64,000 bases of DNA from Zeimonas sp964538505 (lineage in GTDB: Bacteria; Pseudomonadota; Gammaproteobacteria; Burkholderiales; Burkholderiaceae_E), in assembly GCA_964538505.1 (NCBI GenBank), contig CAZIDY010000003.1, positions 124,001 through 188,000 of the forward strand, written 5' to 3'. Shown here piece by piece: positions 8,321 through 17,960 of the stretch (its first letter is position 1; the number at the start of each line of letters is the position of its first letter). The notes below the pieces were generated by a model. That model saw only the letters and a list, made by a program, of their open reading frames with translations, was not told the origin of the DNA and did not search any database. Position numbers and translations under genes: made by a program.

Positions 8321-8686
8321 ATGCCCAATACCGTCTCGATCCGCCGCGCCTACGACGAACCGGCTGCCGCCGACGGGTACCGCGTGCTCGTCGACCGCGT
8401 CTGGCCGCGTGGGCGGCGCAAGGAAGAGCTCGCGCTCGACGAATGGGCGAAGGAGCTCGCACCGAGCACCGCGCTGCGCAAGTGGTTTGCGCACGACCCC
8501 GAACGCTGGGACGAGTTCAACAAGCGCTACCGCGAGGAACTCGACACGCCGGAGACGCGCCAGCGACTGCGCGCACTGATCGAGGCCGCAGGCAGCCGCC
8601 GGATCACGCTCGTCTACTCGGCGCGCGACGAGCAGCACAACCAGGCAGTCGTCCTGCGCGGAATCCTCGCCCATCTGCGCCGCTGA
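8321..8686 (+). CDS. DUF488 family protein
   Basis: A 121-residue protein matching DUF488 over its whole length: a start of the form 'IRRAYDEP', then 'GYRVLVDRVWPRGRRKEELA', WAKELAPS and LRKWFAHDP, and a final strand ITLVYSARDEQHNQA. These features are diagnostic of the family, which is small, cytoplasmic and functionally uncharacterised. The gene stands alone between two minus-strand units. The spacing from its stop (8686) to the convergent kinase stop (8693) is 6 bp, with no clear terminator between them. Confidence 0.9.
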   Translation: MPNTVSIRRAYDEPAAADGYRVLVDRVWPRGRRKEELALDEWAKELAPSTALRKWFAHDPERWDEFNKRYREELDTPETRQRLRALIEAAGSRRITLVYSARDEQHNQAVVLRGILAHLRR

Positions 8687-8692
8687 AGAGGT

Positions 8693-10552
8693 CTACGCCC
8701 GGTCTCTTCCTTCATACACGCCGACGACCACGAGCAGGTCTTCCGGCGCGACCGGCTTGACGAGATGGTGATCGAAGCCCGCGCGCGACGCGGCTTCCGT
8801 ATCCGAGACCTGGCCCCAGCCGGTGAGCGCGATCAATACGATCGGCGCGACCGGATCGGCGCGCAACCGCCGCGCGAGCTCGTAGCCGTTCATCCTCGGC
8901 ATACCGATGTCGAGGATCGCCAGATCGGGCGAGTGCGCGCGGATCGCGTGCAGCGCCTCGATGCCGTCGTGCACGACGTGCACCTCGTGCCCGACCGATT
9001 CGAGCAGCACCGACAGGCTCCATGCGAAATCGACGTTGTCGTCGGCAACGACGATGCGCAGCGCACGTCCGAGCTGCCGGGGCGCCTCGGGCTCGAGCAC
9101 GGCGGAAGGCTCGCTCGCTCCTTCGGGCCGCGGCAGCCGCACGGTAAAGGTCGTTCCGTGCCCGACGCCCTCGCTGTGCAGGCCGATCTGGCCGCCGTGC
9201 AGCTCGACGATCTGGCGTGCGAGCGTCAGGCCGATACCCAGCCCGGCATTGCCGCGCTCGAGCGACTTGTCCGCCTGCTCGAACAGCTCGAACACGCGCT
9301 GCTGCACTTCGCGCGCAATACCGATCCCGGTGTCCTGCACATCGATGTCGATCGCATCGGGCAGCACGCGCATCGTCAGGCGGACGTGCCCTCCCGCCGG
9401 CGTATAGCGCGCGGCGTTGCCCAGCAGGTTCGACAGCGCCTGCAGCAGGCGCGCCGAATCGCCGAGGATCACCGGATGCTCGGTGGGGATGTCCGCGGCA
9501 AAGCACAGCCGGCGTTCGGCGAAGATCGGTTCGGCGAGTTCGATCGCCGCGTGCAGTACGCGCACGACGTCGATGTTCTCGATCTGCAGCGAAAGCTTGC
9601 CGGTAGTGATGCGCGAGATGTCGAGCAGGTCGTCGATCAGGCGCACGATGTGATGCAGCTGGCGCTCGAGGATCGCCACCGCCTTCTCGCGCGTCTGTGC
9701 GTTGCCCTCGGCAAGACGCAACATCGTCGCCGCGTTCGCCATCGGCGCCAGCGGATTGCGCAACTCGTGCGCGAGCGTCGCAAGGAACTCGTCCTTTCTC
9801 CGATCGGCGAGCTGCAGCCGCGCTTCGGCCTGACGACGCTCGAGCGTCTCGTGCTCGAGCTCGCCGGTCGTCTTTCGCACCTCGTCGAGCATCCCGTTGA
9901 AGGCGTCGACCAGCACGGCGATGTCACGGTTGCGCGCCGGCGGAGCACGCAGGTTCCAGTCGCGCCGTGCCATCACCCGCCGCGCAACCTCCGAGATGCG
10001 GGCCAGCGGCTCGGTGACGACCCGTTGCAGCCGTCCGAACACGAAGCCCGCCAGCAGCAGGCTCACGGCGCCGACTGCAGCAAGGATCGCCACGTAGCCC
10101 AGCGCACGCTCGCCGATGTCGTGCTCGGCGCGCAGGAAGACCGCGCCGAGGCGCTCGCCGTTGCGCTCGACCGGGTAGACGACCTCCAGCGTCGACAGCG
10201 AGAAATGCCCGGAGCCGGAGCGCCCGCCCGGATCGGTGGCCGGCAACGGCTGTCCCGGGTCCGCGCGGTATTCGGCGAAAGCCGGCGCATCGTTGCGGTA
10301 GATGGCGGCGGCGCGGATCCGGTGCCGGCTCTCGAGCAGCGCGAGCTTCTCGTTCGCCGCCTTCGGGTCGTCGACGACCAGCGCCGCCGCGGTCGCGCGT
10401 GCGATCAGGTCGGCCTGCGCCTGCAGGTCCTCCACCCACGCACGACGATAGGTATTCAGCTCGTAGGCGAGCAGCGCGCCTGCCGTGAGCAGCAGCGCGA
10501 CGAAGGTCGTCGCCATCGAGGCGAGCGTGAGCTGTCCGCGCAGCGTCGGCAT
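8693..10552 (-). CDS. Hybrid sensor histidine kinase/response regulator
   Basis: A 619-residue membrane kinase. Order: transmembrane helix at about 10-30, a periplasmic sensor of CHASE8 type (residues about 40-150, with 'ADLIARATAAALVVDDPKAA'), second helix, HAMP, HisKA with the phosphorylated His in ATLAHELRNPL, HATPase_c with NLLGNAARY, DTGIGI and GLGIGLTLA, and a C-terminal receiver (VADDN, LDIGMPRMNG with the phosphoacceptor Asp, and a late VKP). No DNA-binding domain is attached, so output probably runs through the receiver or another partner. Start at 10552 lies 2 bp from the rlmJ stop, so the two form an operon. Confidence 0.9.
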   Translation of the reverse strand: MPTLRGQLTLASMATTFVALLLTAGALLAYELNTYRRAWVEDLQAQADLIARATAAALVVDDPKAANEKLALLESRHRIRAAAIYRNDAPAFAEYRADPGQPLPATDPGGRSGSGHFSLSTLEVVYPVERNGERLGAVFLRAEHDIGERALGYVAILAAVGAVSLLLAGFVFGRLQRVVTEPLARISEVARRVMARRDWNLRAPPARNRDIAVLVDAFNGMLDEVRKTTGELEHETLERRQAEARLQLADRRKDEFLATLAHELRNPLAPMANAATMLRLAEGNAQTREKAVAILERQLHHIVRLIDDLLDISRITTGKLSLQIENIDVVRVLHAAIELAEPIFAERRLCFAADIPTEHPVILGDSARLLQALSNLLGNAARYTPAGGHVRLTMRVLPDAIDIDVQDTGIGIAREVQQRVFELFEQADKSLERGNAGLGIGLTLARQIVELHGGQIGLHSEGVGHGTTFTVRLPRPEGASEPSAVLEPEAPRQLGRALRIVVADDNVDFAWSLSVLLESVGHEVHVVHDGIEALHAIRAHSPDLAILDIGMPRMNGYELARRLRADPVAPIVLIALTGWGQVSDTEAASRAGFDHHLVKPVAPEDLLVVVGVYEGRDRA

Positions 10553-10554
10553 GT

Positions 10555-11406
10555 TCACGACACCTGCATCCACCAGCGCGCCGACGGATCCTGCGCCAGC
10601 GCATCGACCAGATACGGCAGGCTCGTGCGCATCGCCGCCTCGAGACCGAACGGGGGATTCACGACGAAGACACCGCTGCCATGCAGCCCGAAGCCGCCGG
10701 GCGACGGCCGCTGCACGGAAAGCGTCGCGTGCAGCCAGCGCAGGCCCGGCCAGTGCTCGAGCGTGCGCACGAGCGTGGCCACCTCGCGCCGCTGCACCTG
10801 CGGATACCAGATCGCATAGCACCCAGTGGCGAAGCGGCTCAGCGCCTCGCGCAACGCGACGCCAACGCGCGCATAGTCGCGCTTGTCCTCGTAGGACGGA
10901 TCGATCAGCACCAGCGCACGTCGCGAGGGCGGCGGCAGCACCGCCTTCAGGCCGGCGAATCCGTCGACCCGCTCGACGCGCACCCGGCGTGCCGCGGCGC
11001 GGTCGAGCGATGCGAACCGCGCCTCGAGCACGCGGTGCTCGGTCGGGTGCAGCTCGAAGAGCCGCAACCGGTCCTGCCCGCGCAGCGCATCGAAGGCGAG
11101 GACCGGCGAGCCCGGATAGTGCCGCAGCACGCCGTCCGGGTTATGACGGGCAATCGCTGCCAGCCACGCTGCCACCGCTTCGGGCGCATCGCTGCGCCCC
11201 CACAGGCGGGCGACGCCCTCGGCGATCTCGACGCGCCCGGCCGAGCGCCGCTCCTCCAGCGCGTACATCCCCGCGCCCGCATGGGTATCGACGACGAAGA
11301 ACGGCGTCTCCTTGCGTCGGAAGTGCGCGAGCAGCGCCACCAGCACGACGTGCTTGAGGACGTCGCCGTGATTGCCTGCATGAAAAGCATGTCGATAGCT
11401 GAGCAC
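10555..11406 (-). CDS. rlmJ: 23S rRNA (adenine(2030)-N6)-methyltransferase RlmJ
   Basis: About 283 residues. The N-terminus LSYRHAFHAGNHGDVLKH is diagnostic of RlmJ, which methylates N6 of A2030 in 23S rRNA. Further markers are VVDTHAGAGMY (SAM site) and VLIDPSYEDKRDY, the DPPY-type catalytic motif as DPSY. A GTG at 11406 gives the family's usual N-terminus; the longer frame to 11460 adds residues not seen in the family. The gene is followed 2 bp later by the hybrid kinase, an unusual partner. Divergent from the next kinase gene. Confidence 0.93.
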   Translation of the reverse strand: MLSYRHAFHAGNHGDVLKHVVLVALLAHFRRKETPFFVVDTHAGAGMYALEERRSAGRVEIAEGVARLWGRSDAPEAVAAWLAAIARHNPDGVLRHYPGSPVLAFDALRGQDRLRLFELHPTEHRVLEARFASLDRAAARRVRVERVDGFAGLKAVLPPPSRRALVLIDPSYEDKRDYARVGVALREALSRFATGCYAIWYPQVQRREVATLVRTLEHWPGLRWLHATLSVQRPSPGGFGLHGSGVFVVNPPFGLEAAMRTSLPYLVDALAQDPSARWWMQVS

Positions 11407-11453
11407 GGAGCGATGATGGCGCAGTACGCGAGCGATGCGGCAAAATCGCCTGC

Positions 11454-13202
11454 ATGGCATCCGACGATCCGGGCAGGGAATCCCTCGGCACCATCGGCGT
11501 CGCGACGTTGCTGTGGATGCTCGTCGCGATGCTCGTCGTGTCGCTGCTGCTGCACGAACGCCGCGTGGAGCTTACACGCGCCGAAGCGACGGCGCATGCG
11601 CTGACGATGGCGATGCAGGCGCACACCGAAAGTGCGTTCCAGGCAGTCGACCTGGTGCTCGGCGGCGTCGTCGACGCCTACGAGGCACTCGCGCCGGACC
11701 CCCAGGAGCCCGCTTTCCGGGTCCTGCTGCGCGACCGGCTGCACGACGTACCGTCGGTGCGGGCGATCTACATCGTCGGCGCGGACGGCTTCCTGCGCAA
11801 TCACACCGACGAGCCCGACACACCGCGCGTGTCGCTCGCCGACCGCGAGTACTTCCAGCGCTACATGGACGATCCGACGCTGCAGCGGGCGATCTCGCCG
11901 CCGGTGTACAGCCGCTCGGGCCTCGGCTGGTTCAACGCGGTGACCCGGCGCATCGAGATTGACGGCCGCTTCGCCGGCGTGGCGGTCGCTGCCGTCGTAC
12001 CGCGCTATTTCGAACGACTCTACCGCAGCATGCAGCTCGTGCCCGGACAGACGATCGAGCTCTTCTACACCGACCGCACGCGCGTGGCGCGCTATCCGGG
12101 CGACGACTCGCTGCTCGGTCGACAGGCAACCCGAGAAGAGGTGTTCGGCGCCGTCGGCATCGACGCCCCCGCCGGAACGCTCGTGACGCGCGAAAGTCCG
12201 CTGCGCGTACGCATGACGAGCTTCCGCCGGCTCGACACCGCACCCTTCGTCGTCACGCTGACGCAGGAGCCGCCATCGCTGCTCGCCGCGTGGCGTGCCG
12301 AGGTGCTGGGCGCAGCACTCGCGATGAGCGCGCTCACCGCGCTCGTCGTCGCACTCGTCGTGCAGTTGCGACGCAAGCGCCAGATCGCCGAACGGGCACG
12401 GCTGCGCCTGGCGCAGTCGGAGCGGCTGGAGGTGATCGGACAGCTCACCGGGGGCATGGCGCACGACTTTGCGAACCTGCTCGGCATCGTGCGCACGAAC
12501 CTCGCGATCATCGAGCGCCTGCATCCGCCCGACGTGCGCGTGCGCAAGGCGCTCGAAACTTCCGAACGCGCGGTGGCGAACGCGCGCCGCCTGATCGACC
12601 AGCTGCTGCTGTTCGCGCGGCGCGGCGCCCTCGACGTGCGCCCCCTCGATCCGAACGAGACGCTGCAGCGCCATCTCGACATCCTGCGCCAGGCGAGCGG
12701 CCGCCAGGCCCGCGTCGAGCTGGTGCTCGACGAAAGCACACCGCAATGCCTGGCCGACGAATCGCAGTTCGTCGCGGCAATGGTCAACCTGATCGCCAAC
12801 GCGCGCGACTCGATCGACGACTCGCACGGCCGTGGAACGATCACCGTGCAGACGGGCCTCGTCAGCACGGCGCAGGCGGCCGAATGGGAGCTCGATGCCA
12901 CAACGCGCCTCGTGCGCGTGAGCGTCGTCGACTCCGGCTCGGGGATGGACGAAGACGTGCTCGCGCACGTATTCGAACCCTTCTTCACCACGAAGGGCAC
13001 CGAAGGCACCGGGCTCGGCCTCGCGCAGGTCTACGGATACGTGAACCAGCTGGGCGGCGAGGTGCGCATCGAATCGGTGCGCGGCCGCGGCACCGCCGTG
13101 CACCTGTTCTTCCCGGCAACCGACGAGAAGAGAGCAGCGCAGCCGCCGGTATCGTCGACTACCGCGTCGAGCGAGAGCGTATCGGTCCAGGCACCGCAGT
13201 AG
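11454..13202 (+). CDS. Sensor histidine kinase with Cache-type sensor
   Basis: A 582-residue membrane kinase. A helix at about 15-35 is followed by a periplasmic double-Cache-like sensor (about 40-270) with VRAIYIVGADGFLRNHTDEP and 'LADREYFQRYMDD', a second helix at about 285-305, a short coiled linker, HisKA with GGMAHDFANLLGIV (His then Asp, as in kinases of the NtrB/DctB kind), and HATPase_c with NLIANARDSI, DSGSGM and GTGLGLAQVYGYV. Signals bound by such Cache domains are usually small acids or amino acids. No response regulator is adjacent. The C-terminal 30 residues are Ser/Thr-rich and probably disordered. Confidence 0.88.
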   Translation: MASDDPGRESLGTIGVATLLWMLVAMLVVSLLLHERRVELTRAEATAHALTMAMQAHTESAFQAVDLVLGGVVDAYEALAPDPQEPAFRVLLRDRLHDVPSVRAIYIVGADGFLRNHTDEPDTPRVSLADREYFQRYMDDPTLQRAISPPVYSRSGLGWFNAVTRRIEIDGRFAGVAVAAVVPRYFERLYRSMQLVPGQTIELFYTDRTRVARYPGDDSLLGRQATREEVFGAVGIDAPAGTLVTRESPLRVRMTSFRRLDTAPFVVTLTQEPPSLLAAWRAEVLGAALAMSALTALVVALVVQLRRKRQIAERARLRLAQSERLEVIGQLTGGMAHDFANLLGIVRTNLAIIERLHPPDVRVRKALETSERAVANARRLIDQLLLFARRGALDVRPLDPNETLQRHLDILRQASGRQARVELVLDESTPQCLADESQFVAAMVNLIANARDSIDDSHGRGTITVQTGLVSTAQAAEWELDATTRLVRVSVVDSGSGMDEDVLAHVFEPFFTTKGTEGTGLGLAQVYGYVNQLGGEVRIESVRGRGTAVHLFFPATDEKRAAQPPVSSTTASSESVSVQAPQ

Positions 13203-13241
13203 CCGGGCACGCCAGCACCGCAGCGCGTCCCGTTGCGCGAG

Positions 13242-14444
13242 TCAGTCCCCCAGACTCGATGCGAGCGATGCCATCGCCGCCTGCGCGCCGCCCCGCTCGT
13301 GCGGCACGCCTGCCAGGCCGAGCGTCATCTCGACGCCGGCCAGCGTGCCCATCAGCATCAGGTCGTTGAAGTCGCCGAGGTGCCCGATCCGGAAGACCTT
13401 GTCGGCGACCTTGCCGAGGCCCTGGCCGAGCGACAGGTTGAAGCGCTCGAGCGCGATCCGGCGAAACGCATCGGCACTGTGCCCTTCGGGCATCAGCACT
13501 GCGGTGAGCGCCGGGCTGTAGCGCGCGGGGTCGGCGCAGAGCACCTCGAGACCCCAGGCATGCACGGCGGCTCGCGTCGCCTTCGCATGGCGCTCGTGGC
13601 GCGCGAAGACGTTCTCGAGCCCCTCCTCGAGCAGCATCGCGATCGCCTCGTGCAGCCCGTACAGCAGGTTCGTCGCGGGCGTGTACGGAAAGAAGCCGCG
13701 TTCGTTCGCGGCGATCTGCTCGTGCCAGTCCCAGTACGAACGCGGCAGCGTTGCGCGCTTGGCCGCCTCGAGCGCCTTGTCGCTGACGGCATTGAACGAC
13801 AGCCCGGGCGGCAGCATCAGCCCTTTCTGCGATCCGGCGACCGTAACGTCGACGCCCCACTCGTCGTGCCGGTAGTCGATCGATCCGAGCGACGAGATCG
13901 TGTCGACGAGCAGCAGCGCCGGGTGCCCCGCGGAGTCGAGCGCACGACGGATGGCTGCGACGTCGCTGGTGACCCCGGTGGCGGTCTCGTTGTGCACGAC
14001 GCAGACGGCCCGATAGCGATGCTGCGCGTCGGCGGCGAGCATGCGCTCGATCGTCGCCGGATCGGCGGCGTGGCGCCAGTCGCCCGGAACGAAGTCGACG
14101 GCGAGACCAAGTCGCTCGGCCATCCGCTTCCACAGCGTCGCGAAGTGCCCCGTTTCGCACATCAGCACGCGGTCGCCCGGCGACAGCGTGTTGACGAGCG
14201 CCGCCTCCCAGGCACCGGTGCCCGAAGCGGGGTAGATGACGACCGGCGAGCGCGTGCGGAAGATCGTGCGCACCCCTTGCAGCACCGATTCGCCGAGCGC
14301 GCGGAACTGCGGCCCGCGATGGTCGATCGTGGGGTAATCCATCGCCCGCAGGATGCGGTCGGGAACGTTCGTCGGTCCGGGGATCTGCAGGAAATGCCGG
14401 CCGGCAGGATGCCCGTTCAGCGCCAGGTCGTTCGACAGTTTCAT
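13242..14444 (-). CDS. Serine-glyoxylate / alanine-glyoxylate type aminotransferase (class V)
   Basis: A 400-residue PLP enzyme. It opens HFLQIPGPTNVPDRILRAMD and has IYPASGTGAWEAAL (phosphate-binding loop), VVHNETATGV, LLLVDTISSLGS and the Schiff-base lysine in AGSQKGLMLPPGL. These features fit serine-glyoxylate or alanine-glyoxylate aminotransferase of the class V family, moving an amino group onto glyoxylate to form glycine. It is divergent from a large FAD/Fe-S dehydrogenase of the glycolate/2-hydroxyacid kind across 27 bp. That suggests a joint role in two-carbon or 2-hydroxyacid metabolism, with shared control. Confidence 0.9.
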   Translation of the reverse strand: MKLSNDLALNGHPAGRHFLQIPGPTNVPDRILRAMDYPTIDHRGPQFRALGESVLQGVRTIFRTRSPVVIYPASGTGAWEAALVNTLSPGDRVLMCETGHFATLWKRMAERLGLAVDFVPGDWRHAADPATIERMLAADAQHRYRAVCVVHNETATGVTSDVAAIRRALDSAGHPALLLVDTISSLGSIDYRHDEWGVDVTVAGSQKGLMLPPGLSFNAVSDKALEAAKRATLPRSYWDWHEQIAANERGFFPYTPATNLLYGLHEAIAMLLEEGLENVFARHERHAKATRAAVHAWGLEVLCADPARYSPALTAVLMPEGHSADAFRRIALERFNLSLGQGLGKVADKVFRIGHLGDFNDLMLMGTLAGVEMTLGLAGVPHERGGAQAAMASLASSLGD

Positions 14445-14471
14445 GGACGTACCCTACCATTGCGCCGCCCG

Positions 14472-17400
14472 ATGAACGCCCCGAAGATCGACCCGGCCTC
14501 TGCCGCCCTGCGGCCCGCGCAGCGCGAGCGCAGCTGGCTCGCGCAACGGCTGCGCCGGGTGCTGCGCGGCGAAGTGCGATTCGACGCTGCATCGCGCGCG
14601 CGCTATTCCACCGACGCATCGATCTACCAGGTCTTTCCGGTGGGTGTCGTCGTCCCCGCCGACGAAGCCGACGTCATCGCGACGATCGCGCTGGCGCGAG
14701 AGGAAGGCGTGCCGGTCCTGCCGCGCGGCGCCGGCAGCAGCCAGTGCGGGCAGACGGTCGGCGAGGCGCTGGTCGTCGACCACAGCCGGCACCTGAACCG
14801 TATCGTGCGCTTCGACGCGCAGGCGCAAACGGTGGAGGTGCAGCCCGGCGTCGTGCTCGACTCGCTCAATGCCTTCCTCGCGCCGCACGGCCTGTGGTTC
14901 CCGGTCGACGTCTCGACTTCGGCGCAGGCGACGATCGGCGGGATGACCGGCAACAACTCCTGCGGCTCGCGCTCGATCGCCTACGGAAACATGGTGCACA
15001 ACGTCGCCGAGATCGAGGCGATCCTCTCCGACGGCGTGGTCGAGCGTTTCGGTCCGTTCGGCGTCGACGCGCAGCGCCCGATGTCGAGTGCGCGCAGCGC
15101 CGAGCTGGTGTCGCGCCTGTTCGCGATCGGCCGGCGCGAGCGCGACGAGATCGAGCGTCGATGGCCGAAGCTGCTGCGCCGCGTCGGCGGCTACAACCTC
15201 GACGTCTTCCACCCGCAGTCGCCGCGGCCGTACACGGCCGACGGCTCGGTGAACCTCGCGCACCTGCTCGTCGGCTCGGAGGGCACGCTCGCGTGGTTCA
15301 AGCGCATCGTGCTCCGGCTCGCGCCGCTGCCGAAGGCGCGCGTGCTCGGCATCGTCAACTTCCCGAATTTCCGCGCCGCAATGGAGAGCGCGCAGCACAT
15401 CGTGAAGCTCGCACCGACGGCAGTCGAGCTCGTCGATCGCACGATGATCGAGCTCGCGCGCGAGAACCCGGCCTTTCGGCCGGCGATCGAACGCGCGCTG
15501 ATCCTGCGCGGCGGCGCCCTGCCCGATGCATTGCTGCTCGTCGAGTTCTGCGGCGAAGAACGTTCGGCGCTGCTCGCGAAGCTCGACGAGCTGATCGACA
15601 CGATGAACGACCTCGGCCTGCCCGGCAGCGTCGTGACGATGCCCGACGAGGCCGCGCAGAAAGCGCTGTGGAACGTACGCAAGGCCGGGCTGAACATCAT
15701 GATGTCGCTCAGGGGCGACGGGAAGCCGGTTTCGTTCATCGAGGACTGCGCGGTTCCGCTCGAGCACCTCGCCGACTACACCGAGCATCTCGGCGAGGTC
15801 TTCGCGCGCCATGGCACGCGCGGAACCTGGTACGCACATGCGTCGGTCGGCACGCTGCACGTTCGACCGATCATCGACCTGCGCGCGGGCGACGCGACGA
15901 AGATGCGCCGCATCGCCGAAGAGGCAGCGGCGATGGTGCGACATTACAAGGGCGCCTTCTCCGGCGAGCACGGCGACGGTCTCGTGCGCAGCGAATGGGT
16001 CGGCTGGCAGTTCGGCGAGCGGCTCATGCGCGCCTTCGAGGAGGTGAAGGACGCCTTCGATCCGCGCGGAATGATGAATCCGGGCAAGATCGTGCGTGCG
16101 ACACCGATGGACGACGCACGGCTGTTCCGTCATCCGCCCGGCCATGCGGCGCTCGCGCGCGAGACCTCGCTCGACTGGTCGGCGTGGAACGTGCAGAACG
16201 ATGCGCGCACCGGACGCCTGAGTGCACCCGGAACCGGCGGCGACCCGGCGCACGGCTTCGCGAAGGCCGTCGAGATGTGCAACAACAACGGCCACTGTCG
16301 CAAGCTCGACGTCGGCACCATGTGCCCGAGCTGGCGCGTCACGCGAAACGAGCAGCACCTCACGCGCGGCCGCGCGAACACGCTGCGCCTGGCGCTCGCC
16401 GGAAGGCTCGGCGACGAGGAGCAGGCCTCGCGCGCGGTGCACGAGGCGCTCGAGTTGTGCGTGAGCTGCAAGGGCTGCCGAAGCGAATGCCCGACCGGCG
16501 TCGACATGGCGCGGATGAAAATCGAGTTCCTCGATCGCTGGAACCGCACGCATCGGCTGCGCTGGAAAGAGCGGCTGATCGCGTGGCTGCCCCGATACGC
16601 GCGTCACGCGTCACGGCTGCGCGTGCTGCTCGCGCTGCGCGATCGCGTGCCTGGGGCGGCCAGGCTCACCGAGAGGCTGCTCGGCTTCGCCGCGCGCCGC
16701 CCGCTGCCGCGATGGCGCGGCGATCCCTTCACCGACGATCGCGATACCGACGATCGCGATACCGACGACGAAGCGGTCGGCGGGCGCGAAGTCGTGCTGT
16801 GGGCGGATACCTTCGACAACTGGTTCGAGCCCGACAACCTTCGTGCGGCACGCACGGTGCTGCGTGCCGCCGGCTACCGCGTGCACATCGCACGCGCGCG
16901 CGCCGACGATGCGCCGAAACGACCCCTGTGCTGCGGTCGCACTTTCCTCGCCGGCGGGCTCGTCGACGAGGCGCGCATCGAGGCACGACGCACGCTCACG
17001 GCGCTCGCTCCGTACCTCGAGCGCGGTGCCGCCGTCGTCGGCCTCGAGCCGTCGTGCCTGCTGACGATGCGCGACGAGTTCCTCGTGCTCGGACTCGGCG
17101 ATGCCGCCGAGCGGCTGGCACGGCAGGCGATGCTGTTCGAGGAGTTCCTCGTGCGCGAGCACGCAGCCGGGCGCCTCAGCCTTGCGCTGCATCCGATCGG
17201 GCACCGCGAGGCGCTGCTGCATGGACACTGTCACCAGAAGTCCTTCGATGCGCTGCGTCCGGTGCAGGTCGTGCTCGAATGGATCCCGGGACTGTCGGTG
17301 CGAACCGTCGAGACGGGTTGCTGCGGGATGGCGGGCAGCTTCGGCTACGACGCGAGGCACTACGAGATCTCGATGAAGATGGGCGAGCTCGCGCTGCTGC

Positions 17401-17543
17401 CTGCGGTACGCAACGCAGAGCCGACGACGCTCGTCGTCGCCGACGGAACGAGTTGCCGCCAGCAGATCGGCCACGGTGCGCAGCGCGAAGCGGTGCACGT
17501 GGCAGTCGTGCTCGCGCAGGCCTTGCAGGCCGATACCCGCTGA
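14472..17543 (+). CDS. FAD- and Fe-S-binding dehydrogenase (2-hydroxyacid dehydrogenase, YdiJ-like)
   Basis: About 1023 residues joining a GlcD-like and a GlcF-like half. Residues about 40-560 are a VAO-type FAD domain (LPRGAGSSQCGQTVGEAL, 'GMTGNNSCGSRSIAYGNMV', GEHGDGLVRSEW). Residues about 600-690 carry Fe-S ligands: a CNNNGHC...MCPS stretch and CVSCKGCRSECP. The C-terminal part holds two CCG modules (RPLCCGRTFLAGG and ETGCCGMAGSFGYD). Length and order match E. coli YdiJ, a D-2-hydroxyglutarate dehydrogenase; D-lactate is another option. Start at 14472 gives the family's usual N-terminus. A tandem repeat codes for a charged linker at about residue 755. Confidence 0.9.
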   Translation: MNAPKIDPASAALRPAQRERSWLAQRLRRVLRGEVRFDAASRARYSTDASIYQVFPVGVVVPADEADVIATIALAREEGVPVLPRGAGSSQCGQTVGEALVVDHSRHLNRIVRFDAQAQTVEVQPGVVLDSLNAFLAPHGLWFPVDVSTSAQATIGGMTGNNSCGSRSIAYGNMVHNVAEIEAILSDGVVERFGPFGVDAQRPMSSARSAELVSRLFAIGRRERDEIERRWPKLLRRVGGYNLDVFHPQSPRPYTADGSVNLAHLLVGSEGTLAWFKRIVLRLAPLPKARVLGIVNFPNFRAAMESAQHIVKLAPTAVELVDRTMIELARENPAFRPAIERALILRGGALPDALLLVEFCGEERSALLAKLDELIDTMNDLGLPGSVVTMPDEAAQKALWNVRKAGLNIMMSLRGDGKPVSFIEDCAVPLEHLADYTEHLGEVFARHGTRGTWYAHASVGTLHVRPIIDLRAGDATKMRRIAEEAAAMVRHYKGAFSGEHGDGLVRSEWVGWQFGERLMRAFEEVKDAFDPRGMMNPGKIVRATPMDDARLFRHPPGHAALARETSLDWSAWNVQNDARTGRLSAPGTGGDPAHGFAKAVEMCNNNGHCRKLDVGTMCPSWRVTRNEQHLTRGRANTLRLALAGRLGDEEQASRAVHEALELCVSCKGCRSECPTGVDMARMKIEFLDRWNRTHRLRWKERLIAWLPRYARHASRLRVLLALRDRVPGAARLTERLLGFAARRPLPRWRGDPFTDDRDTDDRDTDDEAVGGREVVLWADTFDNWFEPDNLRAARTVLRAAGYRVHIARARADDAPKRPLCCGRTFLAGGLVDEARIEARRTLTALAPYLERGAAVVGLEPSCLLTMRDEFLVLGLGDAAERLARQAMLFEEFLVREHAAGRLSLALHPIGHREALLHGHCHQKSFDALRPVQVVLEWIPGLSVRTVETGCCGMAGSFGYDARHYEISMKMGELALLPAVRNAEPTTLVVADGTSCRQQIGHGAQREAVHVAVVLAQALQADTR
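16733..16771 (+). repeat. In-frame 15-bp tandem repeat in the dehydrogenase linker
   Basis: About two and a half copies of a 15-bp unit (CCGACGATCGCGATA) encode a TDDRD-TDDRD-TDDE run between the Fe-S part and the first CCG module. Unit length is a multiple of three, so gain or loss of copies keeps the frame and changes only linker length. Confidence 0.75.
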
Positions 17544-17594
17544 TCGCGCCATCCCCAGGCGCAGAGCAGCCAGCAGGGCACGAGCCCCACGCAG

Positions 17595-17960
17595 GTGAAC
17601 CCGAGCTCGACCGACAGCAACCGCGAAGCCTCGCAGGGAATGCAGCCAAGCCAGAGCGACACGCGCACCGACACGATGCGCAGCGACCGTTCGACCAGCG
17701 GTACGACGATGAGCGATCGCACGCAGAGCGGAAGCAGCTCGTCGATGACCGCGCAGAGCGGCACCACCGGCAGCCCGACGCAGGTGAATCCCGATTCGCG
17801 CGACTCGAACCGTCAGGCATCACAGGGCATGGCGCCGAGTGCCGACGACGACAGCGCGCAATCGCGCATCAACGCGCCGGGATCGGATCTGCGCAACGAC
17901 CGCGCGATGCGCGACGACCGCACGACGATGGCTCGTGCGCCGCGCGCCGACCGCAACTGA
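17595..17960 (+). CDS. Low-complexity Ser/Asp/Gln-rich protein with internal duplication (uncertain)
   Basis: A 121-residue frame with no known domain, very rich in Ser, Asp, Thr, Gln and Arg. It holds an internal duplication: VNPSSTDSNREASQGM near the start and VNPDSRDSNRQASQGM near residue 64. The first repeat is preceded in frame by TSPTQ, matching SPTQ before the second copy. The repeat therefore extends upstream of the GTG at 17595, although no ATG lies between it and the dehydrogenase stop. Either the true start is a rare codon or the 5' end of the gene was lost. Hydrophilic and probably disordered. It could be a stress-related or surface-associated protein, or a decaying gene. Confidence 0.35.
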   Translation: MNPSSTDSNREASQGMQPSQSDTRTDTMRSDRSTSGTTMSDRTQSGSSSSMTAQSGTTGSPTQVNPDSRDSNRQASQGMAPSADDDSAQSRINAPGSDLRNDRAMRDDRTTMARAPRADRN

